DNA from: Deltaproteobacteria bacterium
Lineage (GTDB): Bacteria; Desulfobacterota; Syntrophia; Syntrophales; Smithellaceae
NCBI GenBank assembly: GCA_019136325.1
Contig: JAGVUJ010000188.1
Location: forward strand, 1 to 9,956
Length of the DNA stretch: 9,956 nucleotides
Direction of reading: 5' to 3'
Shown here piece after piece: positions 1 through 6,511 of the stretch; within the stretch, counting starts at the first letter, position 1, and each line of letters opens with the position of its first letter. The position numbers and the translations under genes are program-made. Under the pieces are notes generated by a model that worked only from the letters and a program-made list of their open reading frames with translations, did no database searches and was not told where the DNA came from.

Positions 1-207
1 CGGCAGAACGCGCGGGCCGAACAGGAGCAAGCACGCCAGCGCCAGGCCCGCGGCGGGAAACACCGGGCTTGCGTAGCCCGGCGGAATGGCCAGCGTAAGG
101 CCGGCGGCGCCCAGTGCGATATAGGCCAGACCGACAAAAAACACGCCGGATGCGGAAATGGGGACCCTGGATGCAGGTGTGACATTGCTGCCGGCTGCCT
201 GATTCAC
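1..207 (-). CDS. MASE1-domain membrane sensor protein, N-terminal part (cut by window start)
   Basis: The minus-strand frame from GTG at 207 runs open to the window edge (69 codons). After about 18 polar residues it gives a hydrophobic stretch, then the motif LAIPPGYASPVFPAAGLALA and LLLFGPRVLP. This matches the start of MASE1, a multi-helix membrane-associated sensory domain normally fused to histidine kinase, GGDEF or EAL output domains (family knowledge). The output domain lies outside the window, so its activity is unknown. GTG 207 is chosen because GAGGA (218-222) sits 10 bases upstream and the promoter at 256-284 would start transcription near 249. The frame is open further upstream to a TGA but has no ATG there. 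It is separated by about 180 bases from the polysaccharide operon and has its own promoter, so it is probably an independent unit. Confidence 0.75.
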   Translation of the reverse strand, partial: MNQAAGSNVTPASRVPISASGVFFVGLAYIALGAAGLTLAIPPGYASPVFPAAGLALACLLLFGPRVLP

Positions 208-385
208 AAAACGCTGTTCCTCTTCAAGGATGATTTGACGGCTTTCTTGAAAAAAATCATATGGAAAATGGCTTCGCGTGTCAATCGAATATTCGCATCC
301 CTGGCGTGGACACAGTCAGGAGAGACGCCAAATTATCCAATGGCAAACAACAGCTCCTACGGTGTCAGCCCTTTTTGAACCGGGA
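208..385. other. intergenic region between DUF2304 gene and MASE1 gene
   Basis: About 178 bases with no supported gene. It holds the promoter and ribosome site of the MASE1 gene. It also has a weak inverted repeat, TGGCGT (302-307) with ACGCCA (325-330) and a 17-base loop, without a T-tract. Short open frames crossing it show no family resemblance. Confidence 0.6.
256..284 (-). promoter_or_regulatory. sigma70-type promoter for the MASE1 gene
   Basis: Read on the minus strand, a perfect TTGACA (279-284) is followed by exactly 17 bases and then TATGAT (256-261, five of six consensus bases). Transcription would begin near 249, leaving a leader of about 42 bases before GTG 207 with GAGGA inside it. 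Matching of both boxes, spacing and gene direction makes this the best promoter in the window. Confidence 0.72.
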
Positions 386-409
386 TCACTTCGCCTTCTG
401 TTCCCGGTT
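378..409 (+). terminator. 8-bp perfect hairpin at the 3' end of the DUF2304 gene, possible terminator
   Basis: AACCGGGA (378-385) and TCCCGGTT (402-409) are perfect inverted repeats around a 16-base loop. On the plus strand the stem is followed by G and then TTTTT (411-415), the layout of an intrinsic terminator. On the minus strand, the direction of the overlapping gene, the stem is followed by C and AAAAA, so it lacks a U-tract. It could end antisense transcription, or act only as a 3' stabilising hairpin for the minus-strand operon, since it spans the stop codon at 386-388. Confidence 0.35.
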
Positions 410-766
410 GTTTTTCGATTCTGAAAAGGCCTGGCCTCTCTGAGCCTCCAGCAGGCTGATTTTCTGCGCCAGATTCTTCACCTGGTCGCTCAACCGTGAA
501 ATTTTGACCGCGAAGTGCAGAGAAACAAACACCAGAAAGACAATGCTGAAAATGAACAGCGTGGTGGTCGGGGCCACCGCCCCGATCAGCGCCGTCAGCC
601 AAACGAGCAGATCGTACCAGACGACGAAAACAATAACGCCAAGCCCCGCCAAAAGCCACAGCCAGGAATATTCCGTTTTCAGCTTTCGATTCCGGACAAG
701 CCAGACAATGACCACAAAAACGGCCAGACTGACCGCAATCGCGAAAATTTTCTGATGAAGTGTCAT
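386..766 (-). CDS. DUF2304 family small membrane protein
   Basis: 126 residues, a usual length for DUF2304 (PF10066). Three hydrophobic segments are visible: about residues 7-25 (IFAIAVSLAVFVVIVWLV), 35-60 (WLWLLAGLGVIVFVVWYDLLVWL) and 66-86 (TTTLFIFSIVFLVFVSLHFA). They are followed by a polar, coiled-coil-like tail beginning KISRLSDQVKNLAQKISLLE, a hallmark of the family. The biochemical role of DUF2304 is not established; such genes commonly lie beside polyprenyl-phosphate glycosyltransferases, as here. ATG 766 is preceded by AAAGGA with a short spacer. The gene begins 16 bases after the stop of the DPM1-like gene, so it is almost certainly the third gene of that operon. Inference: a membrane partner or scaffold for the neighbouring glycosyltransferase. 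Confidence 0.85.
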   Translation of the reverse strand: MTLHQKIFAIAVSLAVFVVIVWLVRNRKLKTEYSWLWLLAGLGVIVFVVWYDLLVWLTALIGAVAPTTTLFIFSIVFLVFVSLHFAVKISRLSDQVKNLAQKISLLEAQRGQAFSESKNNREQKAK

Positions 767-782
767 TATTCCTTTCTTCCTT

Positions 783-1490
783 TCAGCCGGTTTTTCTTCT
801 CATCAATATGACAAGAATGGAAAAAAACATATTGAAAAAATAGTAGCTGATTCGGAAGATTCCCCTGTGCATGCTTCGGCCCTCCGGATTGGGCGCCATC
901 GCGACGGGCAGCTCGGCAATCCGGAATCCCCGGCGCAGAAGATCGATAAGAACATTGGCGTCTGGATAGTCCCAGGGGTAGCTGTCCGCCGTGAAATACT
1001 CAAAAACCCTGCGGTTCATACAGCGGTACCCGGACGTCGGATCCGTAATGAACTTCCCCGTCGTCATCCGGATCAGCGCGCGGAACAGCTGTATTCCCGC
1101 CTGCTTCCAAAACCCCGTCCGGTGCCCGCACTTTTGCAGAAAGCGGGAGCCGATCGCCAGGTCACAGACGCCCTCTTCCACCATTGCAAAGAGTTCGGGA
1201 ATATGCCCGGGATGATGCTGGCCGTCGCCGTCCAGTTGCAAAAGCGTCTCAAAGCCTTTTTTACACGCGAATTTATACCCTGTTTGAGTGGCAACGCCCG
1301 CCCCCATGTTGAACGGATGCCGGATGACGAAAACGCCCGCCGCCCGGGCGAGATCCAACGTCCCGTCCACAGAGCCGTCATCGATGACCACGATGTCGGC
1401 TTGGCCGAACTTCCTTGCGCCTTCGATAACCGACGCGATTTGCCCGGCTTCGTTATAGGCCGGTATGACGATGCACCGTTTTGCGCTCAC
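783..1490 (-). CDS. DPM1-like glycosyltransferase family 2 protein
   Basis: 235 residues with the GT-A fold signatures of the dolichyl/polyprenyl-phosphate sugar synthase branch of GT2: IVIPAYNE (7-14), VVIDDGSVDGT (34-44), the NMGAG loop (61-65) and LQLDGDGQH (84-92), whose D87 and D89 form the metal-binding DxD. TDPTSGYRCMNRRVF and a C-terminal hydrophobic, aromatic stretch (ISYYFFNMFFSILVILM) follow; there are no extra GtrA-type helices. Family knowledge: such enzymes transfer a sugar from a nucleotide donor to polyprenyl phosphate at the inner face of the membrane. The start is GTG 1490, whose GTGA overlaps the stop of the upstream glycosyltransferase gene; the first typical residues (AKRCIVIPAYN) follow at once. 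The frame can be extended to 1736, but the added 82 residues lie wholly inside the upstream gene and resemble nothing. Sugar donor unknown. Confidence 0.88.
   Translation of the reverse strand: MSAKRCIVIPAYNEAGQIASVIEGARKFGQADIVVIDDGSVDGTLDLARAAGVFVIRHPFNMGAGVATQTGYKFACKKGFETLLQLDGDGQHHPGHIPELFAMVEEGVCDLAIGSRFLQKCGHRTGFWKQAGIQLFRALIRMTTGKFITDPTSGYRCMNRRVFEYFTADSYPWDYPDANVLIDLLRRGFRIAELPVAMAPNPEGRSMHRGIFRISYYFFNMFFSILVILMRRKTG
1487..1490 (-). other. GTGA stop/start overlap coupling the two GT2 genes
   Basis: On the minus strand, TGA (1489-1487) ends the WbbL-like gene while GTG (1490-1488) starts the DPM1-like gene. The four-base overlap fixes the second gene's start and suggests re-initiation by the same ribosome. 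Confidence 0.75.
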
Positions 1491-2557
1491 CCGACGGCTC
1501 CCTGTTTCATGATGATCCTTTGAACGACGCGCCAGTAGGCCGCCAGAACAGCGTTTGCCGCCCGCAGCTTCCAGTCGCCGATTTCGTCGTACCAGATCCG
1601 GCCGCAGATCATCCCGACCATATCGCGATCCTTCAACCGGCGCAACGTCTGGGATTTGTGCCGTGCGCCAACAATATACCGCCAGTTCCGGAAGTTTAAA
1701 AAATATCCGTAAACCTTCATCTTTTCCCTCAACCATCCCTTCTGAAAGGCGAACAGCAACAGGCCGAATTCCATGAAAACAAAGGCCGGAAAAATGAAAA
1801 GCAGCGTCGTCAGCTCGTAGTGCTTCAGAATGGTCAGGATGCGGTTTCGGTCCAGCCAGTAATATTTCCGGGCTTCGCCGGTAAATTCATATCGGTGATA
1901 AACAACCGCCCCGGACGCCAGGACGCAGCGCCATCCGGAAAGCCAGATGCGCCACCCCAGATCCTGATCTTCGTTATACATCCGGTATTCTTCGTCAAAA
2001 AGACCCAAACTTTCCAACGTTTCTTTTTTGTAGAGCGTTGCCGCGCCGGATGGAAAACCGATATCCCGAACAGGAGCCAGTGAAGTCCCGGACCAATCCT
2101 GGCCGTAGCCGCCGCAATAGCCAAACCCCAAAAAATGAGTTTCATTGCCCAGACTGTTCACCTTGTTCGTTTCCGGCCGGAGCATGATTCTGGCCTGAAC
2201 CGCCCCGATGGCTGCGTCGCTTTGGGCCGTCTGTACCAGCCGGCTGACGCAATCGGCCTCCGCAATCGCGTCCATGTTCAGCAAAACGAGATAGTCAAAT
2301 CCCTCCTCAAGCGCTCTTTGCATCGCAAGATTGTTGCCTCCGGCAAAACCGTCATTATTCTCATTTCTGATAACGTCAATCTCCGGCCCGGTTTCTTTCA
2401 GGAAGACAAAGCTTTCCTCCGTGGACCGGTTATCCGTCATGAAAATCTTCAGATCTCCCGTCCAGTCCTGCTTTCTGATGCTTGCAAGACAGTTTTGCAG
2501 ATGCCTGCGGGCCAGATCTTCATAGTTGGGGCTGATGATGACGGCGACTTTAATCAT
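1487..2557 (-). CDS. GT2 glycosyltransferase, rhamnosyltransferase (WbbL)-like
   Basis: 356 residues. Motifs in order: VAVIISPNYED at the N-terminus, the donor-site region KIFMTDNRST (37-46), NNDGFAGGNN (67-76, very typical of the WbbL/RfbF-like rhamnosyltransferase subgroup), VLLNMDA (91-97, usually LLNPD in relatives), GFPSGAATLYKKETLESLG, and the ED motif YNEDQDLGWR (194-203; E196, D197). After the GT-A domain comes a hydrophobic membrane-associated segment (LLFIFPAFVFMEFGLLLFAF) and a basic tail. It probably adds a deoxyhexose or hexose to a lipid-linked glycan at the cytoplasmic membrane; the subgroup suggests rhamnose but does not prove it. ATG 2557 is preferred; GAGG lies very close upstream. 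TTG 2566 is an alternative that adds three residues. Its TGA overlaps the next gene's GTG, which indicates translational coupling. Confidence 0.87.
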   Translation of the reverse strand: MIKVAVIISPNYEDLARRHLQNCLASIRKQDWTGDLKIFMTDNRSTEESFVFLKETGPEIDVIRNENNDGFAGGNNLAMQRALEEGFDYLVLLNMDAIAEADCVSRLVQTAQSDAAIGAVQARIMLRPETNKVNSLGNETHFLGFGYCGGYGQDWSGTSLAPVRDIGFPSGAATLYKKETLESLGLFDEEYRMYNEDQDLGWRIWLSGWRCVLASGAVVYHRYEFTGEARKYYWLDRNRILTILKHYELTTLLFIFPAFVFMEFGLLLFAFQKGWLREKMKVYGYFLNFRNWRYIVGARHKSQTLRRLKDRDMVGMICGRIWYDEIGDWKLRAANAVLAAYWRVVQRIIMKQGAVG

Positions 2558-2732
2558 GATCCTCAATGCGATGGGATGAAAACAGCCCCTACTGCATGAA
2601 TTTTTTTGCTTAATCAGGCTTCTTTTTCTGAGGTTGACTTATAACCTACCACAACAAATTCTGCAACAAGGTTACTTATTTTGGCTTTGGTGACTATTTA
2701 CAATTAGCGCTCAGTTGTGTTAAGAAAATCTT
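2558..2732. other. divergent intergenic region between the two glycan operons
   Basis: AT-rich compared with both flanks and without any convincing gene. It separates the minus-strand operon from the plus-strand series, so promoters for both are expected here. A plus-strand candidate -10 TACAAT lies at 2699-2704 but has no good -35 at the right distance; TTGACT at 2634-2639 lacks a good -10. A small palindrome, TAAGA-AAA-TCTTA (2721-2733), abuts the ATG at 2733. Confidence 0.55.
2638..2666 (-). promoter_or_regulatory. candidate promoter of the minus-strand glycosyltransferase operon
   Basis: Read on the minus strand: TTGCAG (2661-2666), 17 bases, then TATAAG (2638-2643). The -10 box matches five of six bases, the -35 only three. 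Transcription would begin near 2631 and give a leader of about 75 bases before ATG 2557. The location is right but the -35 is weak. Confidence 0.4.
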
Positions 2733-2918
2733 ATGGTCAATCAACAAAAAGTCTCCATCATCATTCCGTGTTTTAACATGGGACAATACATCTACGAGGC
2801 CGTGAAAAGCTTTCTGGACCAAACTTTCCGGAATTTTGAAATTCTGATTATCGACGACGGATCGACGGACGGGAAACCCGTGAATTACTCGATTCATACC
2901 GGCGCCTGCGAACCATAG
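2733..2918 (+). pseudogene. frameshifted, truncated N-terminal remnant of a GT2 glycosyltransferase
   Basis: The open frame gives 61 residues: MVNQQKVSIIIPCFNMGQY, FRNFEILIIDDGSTD, then an unrelated tail to TAG 2918. It is the first 46 residues of a GT2 enzyme and aligns without gaps to the start of the next gene (MVDCPKVTVIIPCYNMGQY, IIIVDDGSTD). After STD the homology continues in another frame, from 2873: ETRELLDSYRR matches ATTQLLSNYHR of the downstream protein. The remnant therefore appears to have lost one base in the GGG run at 2871-2873. Even with the frame restored it ends at TGA 2921-2923, so the DxD loop and acceptor domain are absent and it cannot be an active transferase. The TGA of the restored frame overlaps an ATG (2920). 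It could survive as a leader peptide coupled to the next gene, but decay after duplication or recombination is simpler. Confidence 0.75.
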
Positions 2919-2937
2919 CATGAAGGGAAAGATGAAT

Positions 2938-3990
2938 ATGGTAGATTGTCCGAAGGTGACTGTCATTATCCCCTGCTACAACATGGGGCAGTATATCGAT
3001 GAAGCCGTTGACAGTGTTTTTGCCCAAACAATGCAGAATTTCGAAATTATCATCGTGGACGACGGTTCAACGGATCAGGCGACCACCCAATTGCTGTCTA
3101 ACTATCACCGTCCCAACACCCGGGTCCTAGTCACTGAAAATCAAGGGCTGGCTGCCGCACGAAATCATGCCATCCGGCATGCAAATGGAGAATATTTGTG
3201 TGCACTGGATTCCGACGACAAACTGCACCCCACCTATTTCGAGCACGCAACTTCCCGACTGGATAGTGATCCTGCCCTGACATTTGTTTCCTCCTGGGTC
3301 CAGATGTTCGGCACATCGGATGCCTTGTGGAAGCAGGACACCTGCGACCTCCCGACACTGCTTTCGGAGTGCACGGTTATGACGCCGGCGCTGGTCCGCG
3401 CCGATGCTGTGCGTTCCGTGGGCGGATATGATACCCAAATGCCCGACCAGGGCGATGAAGACTGGGATTTATGGATCAGCCTGGCCGAGCGTGGTTATCG
3501 CGGAACTATTATTCCGGAGATTCTCTTTTACTATCGCCGCCGGCCGGGATCCATGTGTGAAGTGTGCACCACCGGGGAAACTCATCTCCGCCTAGTGCGA
3601 TACATCATGGGAAAACACCGGGAAAGCTATCAAAAGCATTTTACAGCCGTCCTCAATCGCAAACAAGCCGATGTCGGAGGACTGCTCCATGAAAATTATG
3701 CGCTTGAGCGGCACATTAGCGATCGTTTGCAGCCGATTGTGGAGTCGCGCAAAAAGGAAGTTGAACGTTTGCAGGCAAAGCGCGACCGATTCAAGAAACG
3801 CCCAAAAATTGAAGCGTATGAAAATCTAGCTCATGAACTCGAAGCAGCAAAGCGCCAGCTCGATGAAAAAAACATGGAACTGCAAAGGTATCAAACGGAA
3901 GTGCATGAATTGCGAACATCCGGAAGCTGGCGTATCACTGCGCCAATTCGCGCCGTCTACGACGTGTGGCTTGGAATAAAGGGCAAATAA
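2938..3990 (+). CDS. GT2 glycosyltransferase with C-terminal coiled coil and SWRITAPIR motif
   Basis: 350 residues. The GT-A domain occupies about 1-240: VTVIIPCYNMGQY (7-19), VDDGSTD (40-46), NQGLAAARN, the metal-binding region LDSDD (90-94) and the catalytic ED motif GDEDWDLWI (172-180; E174, D175), all intact. Residues about 248-328 are charged and heptad-like, predicting a coiled coil (for example KKEVERLQAKRD and LEAAKRQLDEKN). It closes with SWRITAPIR (330-338) and a short basic tail. No signal peptide or membrane segment, so cytoplasmic or peripheral. ATG 2938 is preferred because AAGGG (2923-2927) sits 10 bases upstream and the residues align with the remnant's start; ATG 2932 and 2920 are in-frame alternatives. 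It is followed after 14 bases by the 828-residue gene. Probably adds one sugar to a growing surface glycan; donor unknown. Confidence 0.85.
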   Translation: MVDCPKVTVIIPCYNMGQYIDEAVDSVFAQTMQNFEIIIVDDGSTDQATTQLLSNYHRPNTRVLVTENQGLAAARNHAIRHANGEYLCALDSDDKLHPTYFEHATSRLDSDPALTFVSSWVQMFGTSDALWKQDTCDLPTLLSECTVMTPALVRADAVRSVGGYDTQMPDQGDEDWDLWISLAERGYRGTIIPEILFYYRRRPGSMCEVCTTGETHLRLVRYIMGKHRESYQKHFTAVLNRKQADVGGLLHENYALERHISDRLQPIVESRKKEVERLQAKRDRFKKRPKIEAYENLAHELEAAKRQLDEKNMELQRYQTEVHELRTSGSWRITAPIRAVYDVWLGIKGK

Positions 3991-3995
3991 GCCAT

Positions 3996-3999
3996 GGAG
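3996..3999 (+). promoter_or_regulatory. ribosome binding site fixing the start of the 828-residue gene
   Basis: GGAG lies 5 bases before ATG 4005. The first residues after that ATG (TGIAVIILCFNQ) are the normal beginning of a GT2 domain. A longer frame from GTG 3966 would overlap the preceding gene and add 13 residues without family similarity. Confidence 0.65.
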
Positions 4000-4004
4000 A
4001 ACAG

Positions 4005-6491
4005 ATGACAGGAATCGCCGTCATTATTTTATGTTTCAATCAAGGCAGGACCATAGAGGAAGCCGTCGACAGTGCACTATCCCAAACGCGGGCTCCTGCC
4101 AAAGCTATCCTCATCGATGACGGCTCAACCGACATCCTGACAATCCAGAAGCTCGCAACGCTCAGGCGCGAGGGTTTGCAGGTGGTCCATATCGAAAACC
4201 GTGGGACGGCAGGCGCCCGCAACTATGGGGCGCGTCTTACGACAGAGCCTTATCTAGTTTTTCTGGACGGAGACGATGTTCTCGAGCGAACATACTTTGA
4301 AAAAGCCGGAGCTTTGCTTGATGCCCGGCCGGAAATAGGCGTAATTGCATGCACGATGCAGGCTTTTGAAGGAGCGGACTACGTTTGGACGCCTCCGCCC
4401 TTCAATTTCGTTGATGGTTTCAGCAGTGGAACTCCACCCGTCAGCTCCATGATGAGGCGCAGCGTCTTCGACAGCGTCGGCGGTTTTGATGAAAATTTCG
4501 GCCTGTTTGAAACTTTCGATTTCTGGCTCTCGGTCTTAGAACAAGGACACAAGGCGGAGATCATGGCCGAGCCAATGCTTAAATATCGTGTTCAAACACT
4601 CTCAAACTACAACAATATTATACTACCCGAGACTTGGCTTGAGAGAAGAAACGCCATTCTAACCAAGCACCGTAAAACGATAGAGCAGCATGGCCTGGCC
4701 ATACTGTATTCGATTGAAAATTTTATTTTAGAACAAAGGGGATACAATCATTCTCTCGTAGAAAAGAAAAACTCCCTGGAGAGAGAAATTGAGGATCTGA
4801 AGCTGCGCATCCATAGTCTAGGCCAATCACTCAGAAATTTTGGCGAGCCGGCCATTGACTGGGGAGACCTCGACCGGATGGAGCCGCTCAGCCCCACGTG
4901 GGGCTGTGAGCGCGGAACACCTGTTGATCGCATCTATATCGACAGCTTTTTGGACAGACATCGGTTGGACATCCGGGGGCATGTGATCGAAATCAAGGAT
5001 GCGGATTATACAAATCGCTTTGGTGATGATCGCGTGGAGGCAAACGACGTCCTTGACATCAATCCCAGAAATACCTCAGCGACCATCATCACGGACCTCA
5101 GCAAAGCCGACAGCATTCCATCTGACACGTACGATTGTTTCATTCTCACGCAGACCATTCATATTATTTATGATGTCAAGGGCGCGCTGGCTCATGCATT
5201 TCGCATTTTAAAACCGGGGGGTGTTCTGTTATGTACGCTGCCCTCCGTCTGCAGGGTCAATTATGAAGACGGCGGGTTGGATAAAGGCGATTATTGGAGA
5301 TTTACCGAAGCATCGGTGCGCCGCATGTTCGCGGAGGTCTTCCCGCCCGAGGCGTTCGATGTGTCCGTGCATGGCAACGTAAAGGCATGTGTGGCCTTTT
5401 TGGAGGGACTGGCCGCCGAAGAGGTCGAACCGGAAACGCTCGATCGGACGGACCCGTGGCACCCCCTCCTGTTTTGTGTGCGTGGAGTCAAACCCCATCA
5501 GGCGGCCGGATCGGAGACAGCAAAGTCACGTCCACTCACGATTCAGCAGAAAAAACCGGGCGGGGCAATCCTCTTCTATCACCGGGTTGCCATGCTGTCG
5601 CCGGATCCGCACGCCCTGTGCATTGCGCCGGATCTTTTCCGCGCGCATATGCGTCATCTGCGGGATCACTACAAGCTGCTCGCTCTCAATGACCTGGTGG
5701 CCGGCATGAAAAACCAAGAACTGCCGGAGCGCGCCATAGCGGTTACTTTGGACGACGGATATCTTGACGCACTTGAAGTGGCGGCGCCTGTTCTGGAAGA
5801 GCTCGGCATTCCGGCAACATTTTTTATTTCCACCGATCGATTGCACGAGGAACATGAAACCTGGCAGGACACACTGATTCGCAGTCTATTTTCTGATGCT
5901 TTACTTCCGCACTCCTTATCCATCTCGTACAAAGGCAGAACGCTGCTTTTTCCAACGTTTACCTATGGCGAGCGCAAAAAAGCCCTTGAGGAAATCAACG
6001 CGCTGTGCTGGAACCTCTCGTTCGAAGGTCGGAGCGAAATAATTGCGAGTGTTTGCCGATGGAGTGGCCTCGACTTTACTCCTCGCAAGACACATCGGCT
6101 CATAACGGCTGCTGAAGTCTGTCGGCTGGCGGACAGACGGGGTATTTCGATAGGCTGTCACGGAATCCATCACCTCTGCCTTCCGGCTCAACCGCTGCCT
6201 ATCCAGCAACGAGAAGTTGTGGAAAGTAAATATAATCTCGAATCGTTGCTGAAAAAACCGGTCGGTTCGTTTTCCTATCCTTATGGTGTATTTGATCACC
6301 AAGCCGAGGCGGTGGTTCGCTCGGCCGGATTCGATTCTGCGTTCACGACACGCGAAGGTCTAATATATCCGGGCGATAATTTGTGGCGTCTGGCGCGCAA
6401 TGAGGTCGGCGCCTGGCCTTTGTCCAGATTTTCCGATTGGCTGCACAGAATATTCTCACTGGATGGCAACGCAACTACTGATCAGAAGTGA
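4005..6491 (+). CDS. trifunctional fusion: GT2 glycosyltransferase, methyltransferase-like domain, CE4 polysaccharide deacetylase
   Basis: 828 residues. (1) GT2, about 1-235: VIILCFNQG, IDDGSTD (37-43), LDGDD (87-91); the usual ED motif is changed to ETFDFW (169-174). (2) Short coiled coil, about 240-285. (3) SAM methyltransferase-like domain, about 295-490: WGCERGTPVDRIYID, VIEIKDADYTNRFG (from 327) in the place of motif I, DVLDINP, and ILKPGGVLL (401-409). This resembles the branch that reads RGTPIDRYYIE and VLEIxDxxYTxRFG. (4) NodB/CE4 deacetylase, about 520-810: LFYHRV (523-528), TLDDGY (581-586; D583 base and D584 metal ligand), CHGIHH with H719 and H723, FSYPYG (756-761). All deacetylase metal and base residues are present; a long insertion lies between the first two motifs. 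No signal peptide, so the deacetylase probably acts in the cytoplasm on a lipid-linked or nucleotide-linked sugar. Likely the second working gene of the operon. Substrates unknown. Confidence 0.85.
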   Translation: MTGIAVIILCFNQGRTIEEAVDSALSQTRAPAKAILIDDGSTDILTIQKLATLRREGLQVVHIENRGTAGARNYGARLTTEPYLVFLDGDDVLERTYFEKAGALLDARPEIGVIACTMQAFEGADYVWTPPPFNFVDGFSSGTPPVSSMMRRSVFDSVGGFDENFGLFETFDFWLSVLEQGHKAEIMAEPMLKYRVQTLSNYNNIILPETWLERRNAILTKHRKTIEQHGLAILYSIENFILEQRGYNHSLVEKKNSLEREIEDLKLRIHSLGQSLRNFGEPAIDWGDLDRMEPLSPTWGCERGTPVDRIYIDSFLDRHRLDIRGHVIEIKDADYTNRFGDDRVEANDVLDINPRNTSATIITDLSKADSIPSDTYDCFILTQTIHIIYDVKGALAHAFRILKPGGVLLCTLPSVCRVNYEDGGLDKGDYWRFTEASVRRMFAEVFPPEAFDVSVHGNVKACVAFLEGLAAEEVEPETLDRTDPWHPLLFCVRGVKPHQAAGSETAKSRPLTIQQKKPGGAILFYHRVAMLSPDPHALCIAPDLFRAHMRHLRDHYKLLALNDLVAGMKNQELPERAIAVTLDDGYLDALEVAAPVLEELGIPATFFISTDRLHEEHETWQDTLIRSLFSDALLPHSLSISYKGRTLLFPTFTYGERKKALEEINALCWNLSFEGRSEIIASVCRWSGLDFTPRKTHRLITAAEVCRLADRRGISIGCHGIHHLCLPAQPLPIQQREVVESKYNLESLLKKPVGSFSYPYGVFDHQAEAVVRSAGFDSAFTTREGLIYPGDNLWRLARNEVGAWPLSRFSDWLHRIFSLDGNATTDQK

Positions 6492-6511
6492 TTGAGGCTG
6501 GTAAATACAGT

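Noticed and set aside
302..330. Inverted repeat TGGCGT/ACGCCA as a terminator
   Set aside because: Only 6 bp with a 17-base loop and no T-tract on either side.
261..443. Plus-strand 60-codon open frame
   Set aside because: Overlaps the MASE1 promoter and the end of the DUF2304 gene in antisense, with no ribosome site or family similarity.
867..1523. Plus-strand open frame of 218 codons
   Set aside because: Lies entirely antisense to the DPM1-like gene, whose motifs are clear; its translation is rich in R, P and A and matches no family I know.
1491..1736. N-terminal extension of the DPM1-like gene to ATG 1736
   Set aside because: The added residues are an out-of-frame reading of the upstream gene; the GTG at 1490 with GTGA overlap gives a normal GT2 start.
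2135..2599. Plus-strand open frame of 154 codons
   Set aside because: Antisense to the WbbL-like gene (NDGFAGGNN and LLNMDA region) and without recognisable domains.
3966..4004. Extension of the 828-residue gene to GTG 3966
   Set aside because: Overlaps the previous gene, adds unrelated residues, and ATG 4005 has a good GGAG ribosome site.
5916..6302. Minus-strand open frame of 128 codons
   Set aside because: Antisense to the deacetylase domain, which has intact catalytic motifs on the plus strand.
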